DNA from: Williamwhitmania sp.
Lineage (GTDB): Bacteria > Bacteroidota > Bacteroidia > Bacteroidales > Williamwhitmaniaceae
Direction of reading: 5' to 3'
Assembly (NCBI GenBank): GCA_035529935.1
Contig: DATKVT010000149.1
Location: 1-35,177, forward strand
Length of the DNA stretch: 35,177 nt
The notes under the pieces are model-generated. The model was not told where the DNA came from and ran no database searches. It was given only the letters and a program-made list of their open reading frames with translations. A program made the position numbers and the translations under genes. Below, piece by piece: positions 24,671 through 33,285 of this stretch (positions within the stretch are counted from its first letter, which is position 1; every line of letters starts with the position of its first letter).

Positions 24671-24777
24671 AAGGCTTCGGTCTCTATATTCAAATAACCT
24701 ATTTTAACTGCATAGTTTTTAATTTTATTTCTAAAAATATTATCTTCGCCGCCTAAAATATTTAACAAAAAACGAAT

Positions 24778-25536
24778 ATGGCACTTTTTGGAAAGACTTC
24801 AAATCCGGCCATGCGCAGCGAAATATTTGCGTCTGCAAGCCGCGATACAACCTCTACTGAGGTAATGACCGTAAATGGCGCAATCAACAAGTCGTTGCTG
24901 CTGCTCCTCCTGATTTTACTTGGTGGATCGTACACTTGGAAGGTGGCTTTTGACAACCTAAATCCAGGCGCAGTTACCCCATGGATGATTGGTGGAGCAA
25001 TAGGTGGACTCATCACCGCTCTAATCATAATTTTTAAACCAACCACCGCTAGAATTGCTGCACCCATCTATGCCATTTTTGAGGGGCTTTTTCTAGGTGG
25101 TATTTCAGCCTATTTCGAGGCTGCCTACCAAGGAATCGTAATTCAGGCTGTTGCGTTAACTATTGGTACATTGCTTATTATGCTCTTTGTATACCGCACT
25201 GGTATAATTAAGGTGAATAAGCAGTTTATGGCTGGAATTGTAGCGGCAACCGGAGCCGTTGCGCTTTTCTACATCATCAGCATGTTTATAGGTTGGTTTG
25301 GTGGCAATACTTCGTACATAACTGGTAACAGTAACCTTAGCATTATTATCAGCGGGGTTATTGTTGTTATTGCTGCCCTTAATTTAGTGGTCGATTTTCA
25401 TATTATTGATGAGGGCGCAAAGCAAGGTGCTCCCAAGTATATGGAGTGGTATGGTGCGTTTGCTCTCATGGTAACCTTGGTTTGGTTATACCTTGAGCTG
25501 CTGAAGTTGCTTGCAAAGGTTTCAAGCAGAAGGTAG
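24778..25536 (+). CDS. Bax inhibitor-1/YccA family membrane protein
   Basis: 252 aa with a ~35-residue cytoplasmic N-terminus (NPAMRSEIFA typical of the long bacterial subfamily) and about seven membrane segments. Family signatures are PIYAIFEGLFLGGISAYFE, the polar-flanked LNLVVDFHIIDEGAKQGAPK and the end WYGAFALMVTLVWLYLELLKLL. Members form pH-sensitive calcium-leak channels or modulate membrane proteostasis (YccA interacts with FtsH in E. coli). The role here is not shown by the sequence. The start at 24778 lies 30 nt past a -7-like TATCTTCG. Confidence 0.9.
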   Translation: MALFGKTSNPAMRSEIFASASRDTTSTEVMTVNGAINKSLLLLLLILLGGSYTWKVAFDNLNPGAVTPWMIGGAIGGLITALIIIFKPTTARIAAPIYAIFEGLFLGGISAYFEAAYQGIVIQAVALTIGTLLIMLFVYRTGIIKVNKQFMAGIVAATGAVALFYIISMFIGWFGGNTSYITGNSNLSIIISGVIVVIAALNLVVDFHIIDEGAKQGAPKYMEWYGAFALMVTLVWLYLELLKLLAKVSSRR

Positions 25537-25552
25537 AGCGCAGTTGCCCTTT

Positions 25553-25583
25553 AAAAATTTCAAGGGTAACCCTTTGAAATTTT
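25553..25583. repeat. Long inverted repeat overlapping the rpmE2 -33 box
   Basis: A stem of about 13 bp with one bulged T (25553-25566 with 25570-25583) closes a TAA loop. It follows the Bax inhibitor-like gene by 17 bp. It may terminate that transcript, but no strong T tract follows. Its right arm contains the TTTG of the rpmE2 promoter. Confidence 0.6.
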
Positions 25584-25603
25584 GATAATAGTATTTACTT
25601 TTG
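25573..25603 (+). promoter_or_regulatory. Bacteroidetes-type promoter of rpmE2
   Basis: TTTG (25573-25576), a 19-nt spacer and TACTTTTG (25596-25603) match the consensus exactly. The predicted leader of about 40 nt begins with a 5-bp hairpin (25609-25613 with 25628-25632), a possible control element for L31 synthesis. Confidence 0.8.
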
Positions 25604-25648
25604 CAGGCCGCTGGCAGATGGAATTGGCAGCGTTAAAAAACAGGTAAA

Positions 25649-25912
25649 ATGAAAAAAGGAATTCATCCAGAGAACTATAGGATTGTGGCATTTAAGGATA
25701 TGTCCAACGACCACATTTTCCTTACCAAGTCCACCGCTGTAACCAAGGAGACAATCATGGTTGACGGTACTGAGTATCCCGTAATAAAGCTTGAAATTTC
25801 AAGTGCTTCGCACCCATTCTTCACCGGTAAGATGAAGTTGGTTGACACTGCTGGCCGTATCGATAAGTTCAAAAATCGCTACAAGGCTCACCTCGACAAG
25901 CAGGGCAAATAA
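25649..25912 (+). CDS. rpmE2: 50S ribosomal protein L31, type B
   Basis: 87 aa, the usual length of type B L31. It begins [20 protein letters not shown] and contains [41 protein letters not shown]. The two CxxC zinc pairs of the zinc-binding type A protein are absent, so this is the zinc-independent form that bridges the ribosomal subunits. It is flanked by a consensus promoter and an intrinsic terminator, so it is a single-gene unit. Confidence 0.96.
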   Translation: MKKGIHPENYRIVAFKDMSNDHIFLTKSTAVTKETIMVDGTEYPVIKLEISSASHPFFTGKMKLVDTAGRIDKFKNRYKAHLDKQGK

Positions 25913-25933
25913 GCACCTTAGACATAGAATTGA

Positions 25934-25957
25934 AGCTCCGGTCTCGGGGCTTTTTTT
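25934..25957 (+). terminator. Intrinsic terminator of rpmE2
   Basis: A 7-bp stem (25934-25940 with 25945-25951, one U-G pair) with a 4-nt loop is followed by seven Ts (25951-25957). Confidence 0.85.
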
Positions 25958-25992
25958 ATATCTTTACCTCTTCAACCATTATTCGTAATACA

Positions 25993-27174
25993 ATGTCAAG
26001 CCTTGTCCTTTTCGATAGCAATCACCGCGATTTACTTCCGTTGACCTTTACCCGGCCGGTGGCTGAAATACGCGTTGGCATTCTTACCATCACCCGGAAG
26101 TGGGAGATGTTTTTGGGGTTAAAGGCTTCATTTTATACTGAAGATTACCTGCAGGAGAAGTATCCGATGGTTCTTACCGACGATAACCTGCTGGTAAATG
26201 GTGGCGTTATTCCAGAAAGAGAACTTGCCAAAAGAGTCAGCACGCTTAGCTTTGGAGAGGCTCTCACATGGAAAGGCGAGCTCATTGCTGCCAGAGCCAG
26301 CTCTTCTGAGGCTAGTAAAATACTCTCGGGAGATTTAACTGGTCTTCGCGTTCACAATCTCGATGCCGAACCAGTAAAAGTAGCTCGGCCCTACGATATT
26401 TTTAGGTTAAACGGTCAGGCCATTCACCTCGACTTTGAGGAGCTTACCCTTGGAAGAAAATCGGCATCCCTCAGCTCTACCAACCGGGTGATTGCACCCG
26501 AAAATGTGTTTGTAGAGGAGGGAGCCTATGTGGAGTGCTCTATAATTAATGCCTCTACTGGTCCTATTTATATTGGTGAACATGCCGAAATCATGGAAGG
26601 ATCGATTGTTCGCGGGCCATTTGCCCTCTGCGAGCACTCTTCCCTTAAAATGGGAGCCAAGATTTATGGGCCTACCACCATTGGGCCCTACTCCAAGGTG
26701 GGTGGCGAGATAAATAACAGCGTAGTATTTGGCTATAGCAACAAAGCCCACGATGGCTTTTTGGGCAATTCGGTAATTGGCGAGTGGTGCAATTTGGGCG
26801 CCGACACCAATAACTCAAACTTAAAAAACAACTACGAAGAGGTGAAGCTCTGGAGCTATAGCGAAGAGAGGTTTGTTAAAACCGGTCTTCAGTTCTGCGG
26901 GCTCATCATGGGCGACCATTCAAAGTGCGGAATCAACACCATGTTCAACACAGGAACCGTTGTGGGGGTTAGCGCCAATATTTTTGGTGATGGTTTTCCA
27001 CGCAACTACATTCCGTCCTTTTCGTGGGGTGGGGCAGCGGGTATGGTGGATTATCTATTAGAAAAAGCGCTTCAAACTGCGGAGAAGGTGGTGGCACGGC
27101 GTGGTATTGATCTTTCAGAAGTTGATAAAAAAGTGCTGCAGCACATTTACGATAACACGCCACGTTATCGATAG
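25993..27174 (+). CDS. Alternative (Bacteroidetes-type) GlmU-like nucleotidyltransferase/acetyltransferase
   Basis: 393 aa from the ATG at 25993; the in-frame start at 25930 overlaps the rpmE2 terminator and is rejected. The N-terminal domain (LVLFDSNHRDLLPLTFTRPVAEIRVGI) is a diverged sugar-nucleotidyltransferase. It is joined to a left-handed beta-helix of hexapeptide repeats (about 165-340: VEEGAYVECSIINAS, GPIYIGEHAEIMEGSIV, GPTTIGPYSKVGGEINNSVV, CNLGADTNNSNLKNNYEEV). This matches the alternative GlmU family of Bacteroidetes, predicted to act in UDP-GlcNAc synthesis for peptidoglycan and LPS. Both activities are inferred from the family. A -7-like TATCTTTA lies at 25959-25966. Confidence 0.85.
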   Translation: MSSLVLFDSNHRDLLPLTFTRPVAEIRVGILTITRKWEMFLGLKASFYTEDYLQEKYPMVLTDDNLLVNGGVIPERELAKRVSTLSFGEALTWKGELIAARASSSEASKILSGDLTGLRVHNLDAEPVKVARPYDIFRLNGQAIHLDFEELTLGRKSASLSSTNRVIAPENVFVEEGAYVECSIINASTGPIYIGEHAEIMEGSIVRGPFALCEHSSLKMGAKIYGPTTIGPYSKVGGEINNSVVFGYSNKAHDGFLGNSVIGEWCNLGADTNNSNLKNNYEEVKLWSYSEERFVKTGLQFCGLIMGDHSKCGINTMFNTGTVVGVSANIFGDGFPRNYIPSFSWGGAAGMVDYLLEKALQTAEKVVARRGIDLSEVDKKVLQHIYDNTPRYR

Positions 27175-27308
27175 CCTTTTTGGGAGTGCTGCAATGATGC
27201 TTTTTACGTCAAGGTGATAGTGCCTTTCCTCTTTGGCACGATGGTTGCCTTAATCAGATTCCATTTATTTATATCCGCAAGGGTGACAAATTGTCTTGGT
27301 TGATAGGT

Positions 27309-29756
27309 ATGTATAACATTAAAATCGAAAATATTTTGTTTTCAAACGCATTAGACAACGATTCAGAGTTTATCCCGATTCTCGCTGAAGAGGATGAGGA
27401 TTCACTAAATAAGCTTTCAGTTCCAGAGGTGCTGCCAATTCTTGCACTTCGGAATACCGTTTTGTTCCCCGGTGTGGTTATCCCCATTACGGTTGGTCGC
27501 GATAAATCGCTTCGGCTTGTGAAGGAGGCTTACGCTGGAAACAGGCTACTGGGGGCGGTTTCACAGATCAATCCTCAGGTGGAAGATCCTCATGGAAAGG
27601 ATCTTTATCAGATAGGAACAGTGGGAACCATTCTTAAGGTGCTTGAGTTGCCAGATGGGTCACACTCAGTGATTATACAGGGAAATAGACGGTTCGAGGT
27701 GAAGAAGATGGTGTCCGAAAATCCATACTTCATGGCAGAGGTTGCCTTGCTAAACGATGACCTGCCATTTTTACCGTCTTCGGAGTTTGATGCCATTGTT
27801 GGCTCCATCAAGGATTTGGCGTTTCGCATCATTAAGCTATCGCCAAGCATTCCTCCCGAGACGGCCTTTGCTGTTAAAAATATTGAAGGACCTCGGTTCC
27901 TAATCAACTACATTAGCTCCAACACCGACCTAACCCACGTGGAGAAGCAAAAGTTGCTGGAGATTAATGAGCTTAAGGAGAGGGGGTACGTTCTGCTTCA
28001 GCATCTTACTCGTGAGGTGCAGCTGCTGGAACTTAAGAACGATATTCAAACCAAGGTAAAGCTCGATCTTGATCAGCAGCAGAGAGAGTACTTTCTACAG
28101 CAGCAAATAAAAACAATTCAGGACGAGTTGGGCGGTAACCCCATTGAGCAGGAGATTATAGACCTAAAGCTGCGGGCAAAGAAGAAAAAGTGGGGAAAAG
28201 AGGTTGCCAAGGTTTTTGAGAAGGAGGTGGCCAAGCTGGAACGAATGAACCCTGCCGCTGGCGAGTATTCAGTACAGCTCACCTACATTGAACTGTTGCT
28301 CGATTTGCCTTGGGATAAAGTTAGCAAGGACAACTTCGATTTGAAGCATGCCGAAAAGGTTCTTGAAGAGGATCACTTCGGGCTCGAAAAGGTGAAGGAG
28401 AGAATATTGGAGCATTTGGCTGTGCTAAAGTTGAAAGGCGACCTGAAGTCACCCATTCTCTGCCTGTATGGCCCTCCCGGTGTGGGTAAAACCTCCCTTG
28501 GAAAGTCAGTTGCCAGAGCTATAGGCCGCAAGTATGGTCGTATTTCGTTGGGTGGGTTGCACGATGAGGCTGAGGTTAGAGGTCACCGCAAGACGTACAT
28601 TGGCGCCATGCCCGGCCGTATTATTCAAACCATAAAGAAGGTACAGACCTCCAACCCTGTTATTATTCTCGACGAGATTGATAAGGTGGGAACAGATTTT
28701 CATGGCGATCCGGCATCAGCATTGCTAGAAGTTCTGGACCCTGAGCAGAATAATGCATTTCACGATAACTACCTCGAGGTTGATTACGATCTCTCGAAGG
28801 TTCTTTTCATTACCACGGCCAACAATCCGGCAACCATTAGTCCTGCATTGCGCGATAGAATGGAGATGATTGAGGTGAGTGGATACATTGTGCAGGAGAA
28901 AATTGAAATTGCAAAGCGACACTTGCTACCTAAGCAGCTAGAAAATCATGGGGTGAAGAAAAATCAGCTCATGTTGGACGACCAAGTGCTTGAGTTTGTA
29001 GTCGACAGCTATACAAGGGAGTCTGGCGTTAGGGCCATGGATAAGAGGATTGCTAAAATTGTTAGGCACATAGCCCGCAAAATTGCCTTTGAGGAGAAAT
29101 ACAATAAGCATCTCACCAAGGAAGATGTCCAACAAATTATGGGCATTCCCGATTTTGAGAAGGACAGCTACCAGGGTAATGAATTTGCTGGCGTTGTAAC
29201 AGGACTTGCTTGGACTGAAACTGGAGGCGAAATTCTATACGTTGAGACGAGCCTCAGCAAAGGTAAGGGAGGCTTAACCTTAACTGGTAATCTCGGCGAT
29301 GTTATGAAGGAATCGGCCGTGATTGCTCTCGAATACATTAAGTCGCACGCTGAGAGTTTTGGCATCGATCCAGAAGTTTTTGAGCGGTGGAATGTGCATA
29401 TTCACGTTCCAGAGGGAGCCATTCCAAAGGATGGACCTTCGGCAGGAGTGACCATGGCAACCTCTATTGCCTCGGCATTTACCCAGCGAAAGGTGAGAAA
29501 TAACTTGGCCATGACAGGTGAAATTACGCTTCGTGGCAAGGTGCTTCCGGTTGGTGGAATAAAGGAGAAGATACTGGCTGCCAAAAGAGCAGGTATTAGC
29601 GAAATTATTCTTTCGGCTGAAAATCAAAAAAATATTGAGGACATAAAGGATATCTACCTAGAAGGGGTGTCGTTCCACTACGTTAAAACCATTTCGGAGG
29701 TGATTGGCTATGCACTTTTAGAGGAACTGATTGATAAGCCACAGGTGATAAGTTAG
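27309..29756 (+). CDS. lon: ATP-dependent protease Lon
   Basis: 815 aa, normal for LonA. The ATG at 27309 fits the family start [11 protein letters not shown] better than the upstream TTG at 27291. N-terminal substrate-binding domain ([20 protein letters not shown]), coiled region ([19 protein letters not shown]), AAA+ module with Walker A GPPGVGKT (about 388-395, Lys394) and Walker [10 protein letters not shown], then the protease domain with the catalytic Ser711 in KDGPSAG and Lys752 in GGIKEK. Lon degrades misfolded and short-lived regulatory proteins in the cytoplasm. Intact, single-gene unit with its own terminator. Confidence 0.97.
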   Translation: MYNIKIENILFSNALDNDSEFIPILAEEDEDSLNKLSVPEVLPILALRNTVLFPGVVIPITVGRDKSLRLVKEAYAGNRLLGAVSQINPQVEDPHGKDLYQIGTVGTILKVLELPDGSHSVIIQGNRRFEVKKMVSENPYFMAEVALLNDDLPFLPSSEFDAIVGSIKDLAFRIIKLSPSIPPETAFAVKNIEGPRFLINYISSNTDLTHVEKQKLLEINELKERGYVLLQHLTREVQLLELKNDIQTKVKLDLDQQQREYFLQQQIKTIQDELGGNPIEQEIIDLKLRAKKKKWGKEVAKVFEKEVAKLERMNPAAGEYSVQLTYIELLLDLPWDKVSKDNFDLKHAEKVLEEDHFGLEKVKERILEHLAVLKLKGDLKSPILCLYGPPGVGKTSLGKSVARAIGRKYGRISLGGLHDEAEVRGHRKTYIGAMPGRIIQTIKKVQTSNPVIILDEIDKVGTDFHGDPASALLEVLDPEQNNAFHDNYLEVDYDLSKVLFITTANNPATISPALRDRMEMIEVSGYIVQEKIEIAKRHLLPKQLENHGVKKNQLMLDDQVLEFVVDSYTRESGVRAMDKRIAKIVRHIARKIAFEEKYNKHLTKEDVQQIMGIPDFEKDSYQGNEFAGVVTGLAWTETGGEILYVETSLSKGKGGLTLTGNLGDVMKESAVIALEYIKSHAESFGIDPEVFERWNVHIHVPEGAIPKDGPSAGVTMATSIASAFTQRKVRNNLAMTGEITLRGKVLPVGGIKEKILAAKRAGISEIILSAENQKNIEDIKDIYLEGVSFHYVKTISEVIGYALLEELIDKPQVIS

Positions 29757-29782
29757 AACTCAAATTCCAAGAATATTATTGA

Positions 29783-29813
29783 GGCTATGGCAAGGTGCCA
29801 TGGCCTTTTTTTT
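29783..29813 (+). terminator. Intrinsic terminator of lon
   Basis: A 10-bp stem (29783-29792 with 29796-29805, one U-G pair) with a 3-nt loop is followed by eight Ts. Confidence 0.88.
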
Positions 29814-30019
29814 ACGAGTTAGGTTTTCGGCATTTCGTTTAACGAAAAAACGGCAGAGTCTTACGTTCTCTTCATATGGCTTGCCATTTAAAAGAAAATG
29901 ATATTTAATAGCATTTTTATTCTTAATATTGTGTAAGAACATTATGATAGAGTACCAATGAAATTTGCGGAAGCCGAAAAGCATTATAGAGTAGGCACTA
30001 CTAACCTAATTTCTTTACC

Positions 30020-30574
30020 ATGAAAGTAAAAGTACTATTATTGGCTGTCTTTGCATTTGTTGCAATGAATGTAAAGGGTCAGGACCTTAAGTTTGGAGCT
30101 AAAGCCGGCTTGGGTATTTCGAATATGGGTGGCGATGCAGATGCAAAGTCGAAGGTTGGATTTCATTTTGGTGGATTTGCCCAGTATGGCATTAACGAGA
30201 ATATGCTGATTCAGCCTGAGGTGCTCTTTTCCTTCGAAGGAGCAAAAAGCAAGAGCGATGACAAGAGTATTAACATGACATATCTGAATATTCCTATAAT
30301 GGTCGTTTACAAGATCGGGGCTGTTCAGGGGTTGAGCGTTGAAGCTGGTCCTCAGCTGGGTTTTCTGCTCGGAGCAAAATATGATGGGAATGATGTTAAG
30401 GATAGCTTTAAGGGAACCAATTTCTCACTCGACCTTGGTGCAGGCTACGCGATCAACGATAATATTTCGGCAGGAATTCGTTACTGCATAGGGTTGTCGG
30501 ATATCAATGATATTGGTTTAGGCGGTTCAATTACCGAAAGCAACTTTATGATTAGTTTGGCTTATAAGTTTTAA
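30020..30574 (+). CDS. Small outer-membrane beta-barrel protein (porin family, PF13568-like)
   Basis: 184 aa. Signal peptide MKVKVLLLAVFAFVAMNVKGQ, followed by an eight-strand-type barrel: FGAKAGLGISNMGG, VGFHFGGFAQYGINENMLIQ, YLNIPIMVVYKIG, LSVEAGPQLGFLLG, FSLDLGAGYAINDNISAGIRY and the end NFMISLAYKF with terminal Phe. The pattern (TYLNIPI, EAGPQLGFLL) is that of the outer-membrane protein beta-barrel domain frequent in Bacteroidetes. The function of such proteins is generally unknown. Monocistronic between the lon terminator and its own terminator. Confidence 0.88.
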   Translation: MKVKVLLLAVFAFVAMNVKGQDLKFGAKAGLGISNMGGDADAKSKVGFHFGGFAQYGINENMLIQPEVLFSFEGAKSKSDDKSINMTYLNIPIMVVYKIGAVQGLSVEAGPQLGFLLGAKYDGNDVKDSFKGTNFSLDLGAGYAINDNISAGIRYCIGLSDINDIGLGGSITESNFMISLAYKF

Positions 30575-30599
30575 AATACATAATAGATAGATTGATATT

Positions 30600-30627
30600 A
30601 GCCACCACAAAAATGTGGTGGCTTTTT
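30600..30627 (+). terminator. Intrinsic terminator after the small barrel gene
   Basis: A perfect 10-bp stem (30600-30609 with 30614-30623) closes an AAAA loop and is followed by Ts. Confidence 0.9.
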
Positions 30628-30700
30628 ATTTTGACCGATACCATTTATTGAATTATTGATTCTTCTGCGCTGTTAAAATTATTATCTTTCGGCGTTACAA

Positions 30701-30708
30701 TAACTTTG
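30701..30708 (+). promoter_or_regulatory. Candidate -7 box next to the coaD start
   Basis: TAACTTTG matches TAnnTTTG exactly and ends only 3 nt before the ATG at 30712. The -33 position has no clear TTTG. An alternative one-mismatch box, TATCTTTC, lies at 30683-30690. Confidence 0.4.
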
Positions 30709-30711
30709 ATT

Positions 30712-31200
30712 ATGCCGAAATCAGTAGCCGTATTTCCAGGTTCGTTCGATCCGTTTACCATTGGCCACGAGTCCATCGTGCTGCGCGGTCTCGACCTTTT
30801 CGACCACATTATTGTTGCCATTGGCTATAACTCAAGCAAGCGTAGCCTCTTCCCTCTTGAAGCACGCATTCGGATGATTAATAAGGTGTTCGAAGGGAAT
30901 AATAGAGTCTCGGTGGATAGCTACCAGGGGCTCACGGTTGATTTCTGCCGGAGCATTCATTCTCATTTTATTATTCGTGGTCTCAGAACTGCTGCCGATT
31001 TTGAGTTTGAGCGCGCCATTGCTCAAGTAAATAGAATGATGGATAAGGATATGGAATCGGTATTTCTGCTTACCTCCCCTGAGTTTACCCCTATTAATTC
31101 AACCATTGTTCGCGATATTCTTGTTCATGGAGGCGATGCAGCCATGTTTCTCCCTTCTTCAATAAATATCGAAGATTATGCCGATGAAATGAATCGGTAA
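30712..31200 (+). CDS. coaD: Phosphopantetheine adenylyltransferase
   Basis: 162 aa, the usual length. The ATG at 30712 gives the canonical start MPKSVAVFPGSFDPFTIGHES with the T-x-G-H nucleotide-binding motif (Thr16, Gly18, His19). It continues with YNSSKRSLFPLEAR, the RGLRTAADFEFE segment and the INSTIVRD motif (about 127-134). The enzyme transfers AMP from ATP to 4'-phosphopantetheine, giving dephospho-CoA. The following gene starts 47 bp downstream and may be co-transcribed. Confidence 0.97.
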   Translation: MPKSVAVFPGSFDPFTIGHESIVLRGLDLFDHIIVAIGYNSSKRSLFPLEARIRMINKVFEGNNRVSVDSYQGLTVDFCRSIHSHFIIRGLRTAADFEFERAIAQVNRMMDKDMESVFLLTSPEFTPINSTIVRDILVHGGDAAMFLPSSINIEDYADEMNR

Positions 31201-31247
31201 ATAATTTTTGCGATAAGGCATCGTTTCTTAAGCACAAAACCTCTGGC

Positions 31248-32663
31248 ATGCGTAAAATATTTGGTTTTTCTCTTTTGGCCACTCTCTTGTTATGGCCAAG
31301 TTTTCTTATGGCTCAGCGTGTAACTATCTCCTCTTGCGCCCCTGAATACGATGGCATGAATCTGGTGTTCTATCGCTACTCCGATAGAATTTCTAACACC
31401 ACCGATAGCTTGGCTGGTGCTAAGCTCGACTCGAATGGATGCTTTACAGCTTCCTTTGTGCTTGAGGAAACCACTTGTGTTTATGTTGACTTGGGAGCAA
31501 ACCGAGGCTATTTCTTTGCCGTTCCCGGGAAATCCTACCATCTTATTTTGCCACCGTTTGCCCCACTCCGTGAAGCAGATAGGCTTAACCCTTTTTTCAA
31601 ACCGGAGCTGATGCAGCTTGGAGTGGAGGAATCCCAACCTGGTGAGCTAAACTATATGATTGGAACCTTCGACATTTTTTTTAACGATAGCTATAACAAT
31701 GCCGTTGATGAGGCATACTCTCTGAAACGACCAATTGTTGTAGATACACTAATTGCCAAGCTCGATACTATTTATCAACGATACAATAATTCCTACTTCA
31801 ACAGCTATCGCTACTACCGTATTGGGTTACTCGAGCAGATGACCCTCTACAAAAAAGCGCGGGCACTTTCGGATGCATACTTCCTCAACAAGCCCGTTGA
31901 ATACACGAATCCTGCCTACATGGACCTATTTAACAAGGTATACGACAGATACTTCGTCTTCTTTTCGCGCTCTAAAATGGGCAGTCACATATTTTCCGCC
32001 ATCTCGCAGCATCAGAGCTATGCTGAACTCAAGCGCGTTTTGCGACAGGATAAGGTACTCGCAAATGACACCTTACTTGAGGCGGTAATTCTGAAAGGGC
32101 TGCACGATGGTTTTTATGATGATAAGTTTCCTCGCTCCTCAATGCTTGTTATTCTAGACTCTTTATACTTTAACACAACCATTCCGGAGCATAGGATTAT
32201 TGCTGAGAATATTAGAGAGAAGGTTACAAAGCTGCTGCCCGGTTTTATACCTCCCAGTTTTGTGCTTACCGATGCTAACGGAAAGAAGCGGAGCTTGGCA
32301 GATTTTAAGGGGAAGTACATCTACCTGAATTTTGCTACCTCAGCCAGCTACACGTGCCTTGAGGAGTTTAAGGGTATGAATAAGATTTACCAGAAGTATG
32401 GAAAGTATCTGGAGGTGGTTTCCGTAATGGTAGACGAAAGCATGGACGACGTGAAAAGCTTTTTGGAGCAAACGGGATATCGGTGGACCTTTCTCGACTA
32501 CAAGGATCATCCAACGATTATCAAGGATTTCGATGTTAGGGCTTACCCAACCTATTTCCTCATTGGTCCCGATGGAAAAATGTTGCTCTCCCCTGCACCA
32601 GGACCCACCGAAAATTTTGACCTGAAATTCTTTGATATTCTTAAGGAAGCTGGTAAGTTATAG
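31248..32663 (+). CDS. TlpA/thioredoxin-fold protein with a degenerate SxxC active site
   Basis: 471 aa. Signal peptide MRKIFGFSLLATLLLWPSFLMAQ. The first ~320 residues are a DUF4369-type/helical region as in other Bacteroidetes TlpA-like proteins. The C-terminal domain is a thioredoxin fold: PSFVLTDANGKKRSLADFKGK, YIYLNFATSASYTCLEEF, EVVSVMVDESMDDVKSFL, DVRAYPTYFLIGPDGKML with the cis-Pro in AYPTYF. Where active TlpA proteins have W-C-x-x-C, this one has A-S367-Y-T-C370, so the nucleophilic cysteine is replaced. A disulfide reductase role is doubtful. Its stop overlaps the stop of the convergent NUDIX gene by 6 nt. Confidence 0.85.
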   Translation: MRKIFGFSLLATLLLWPSFLMAQRVTISSCAPEYDGMNLVFYRYSDRISNTTDSLAGAKLDSNGCFTASFVLEETTCVYVDLGANRGYFFAVPGKSYHLILPPFAPLREADRLNPFFKPELMQLGVEESQPGELNYMIGTFDIFFNDSYNNAVDEAYSLKRPIVVDTLIAKLDTIYQRYNNSYFNSYRYYRIGLLEQMTLYKKARALSDAYFLNKPVEYTNPAYMDLFNKVYDRYFVFFSRSKMGSHIFSAISQHQSYAELKRVLRQDKVLANDTLLEAVILKGLHDGFYDDKFPRSSMLVILDSLYFNTTIPEHRIIAENIREKVTKLLPGFIPPSFVLTDANGKKRSLADFKGKYIYLNFATSASYTCLEEFKGMNKIYQKYGKYLEVVSVMVDESMDDVKSFLEQTGYRWTFLDYKDHPTIIKDFDVRAYPTYFLIGPDGKMLLSPAPGPTENFDLKFFDILKEAGKL

Positions 32664-33278
32664 CATGGTAGCCACACCTCGTTGAATTACATCTATTAAG
32701 GATGCATACGTGTTATCAAGGTATTGGTCAACTGCAGTTGGTTTAACCCATTTAACTTCTTGAATGTCCTCCTCTAGCTGGGGCTGGGGCTGTTCGTTAC
32801 CCGAAAACTGCATTAAAAACCAGATGGTCTTTTTCATGGACGGAATGCCATTAAGCTTATAGGTGTGATAGGTTTCGCCCAAAGGTGCTTTGATAGTAAG
32901 GTTTTGAATGCCGCACTCCTCTTGAACTTCACGTATTGCAGTTTCGCTTGGTATTTCACCCTTCTCGGCTTTCCCCTTAGGAAGATCCCACTTTCCGTGG
33001 CGGTATATGAGTAGAAATTCGCCCTTTTCGTTGGTAACAAATCCTCCCGCTGCTGCAATCGACATGAAATGAAAGCTGAAAAACTTGAAGGTCTCTGCAG
33101 CATCCTCCGAAATAATTATTGCCCGATGGATGTCGTTGGTGTTGTAAAAATACTTTAGAATTCGCGAAAGCTCAGCGGAATGGGTGAGGTGGTAGTAAAA
33201 ACCATCTTCCAATGTGGTTGGATTATACCCTTTACCAACAAACTCAATATATCTATGGTTGAAAAAAACTTTATACAT
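32658..33278 (-). CDS. NUDIX hydrolase
   Basis: 206 aa from the ATG at 33278. The ATG at 33287 (three codons more) is possible; upstream in-frame codons to 33404 lie inside pyrE and are unlikely. The NUDIX box is intact at about 101-124 (G-x5-E-x7-REVQEECGI). It is preceded by GGFVTNEKGEFLLIYRHGKWDLPKGK, which resembles diadenosine polyphosphate or nucleotide-sugar hydrolases. An N-terminal extension of ~75 residues (MYKVFFNHRYIEFVGKGYN) is typical of a Bacteroidetes subgroup. The substrate is unknown. It is transcribed divergently from pyrE with overlapping 5' regions. Confidence 0.9.
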   Translation of the reverse strand: MYKVFFNHRYIEFVGKGYNPTTLEDGFYYHLTHSAELSRILKYFYNTNDIHRAIIISEDAAETFKFFSFHFMSIAAAGGFVTNEKGEFLLIYRHGKWDLPKGKAEKGEIPSETAIREVQEECGIQNLTIKAPLGETYHTYKLNGIPSMKKTIWFLMQFSGNEQPQPQLEEDIQEVKWVKPTAVDQYLDNTYASLIDVIQRGVATML

Positions 33279-33281
33279 TTG
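33274..33281 (+). promoter_or_regulatory. Candidate -7 box next to the pyrE start
   Basis: TACATTTG matches TAnnTTTG exactly and ends 4 nt before the pyrE ATG. No clear TTTG lies at the -33 distance. The box overlaps the start codon region of the NUDIX gene. Confidence 0.4.
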
Positions 33282-33285
33282 CCCC

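Larger units (their letters stand above)
24050..24777. other. Non-coding region with duplicated structured repeat and tandem 9-mers
   Basis: About 730 bp without a credible gene. It holds two copies of a two-hairpin element (24141-24240 and 24429-24528), a repeated 3' part (24281-24320 and 24632-24670), a 9-bp tandem repeat (24367-24420), and many degenerate GTCACT / GTAACT hexamers. The last 40 bp contain TATCTTCG (24741-24748), a one-mismatch -7 box for the Bax inhibitor-like gene. Confidence 0.6.
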
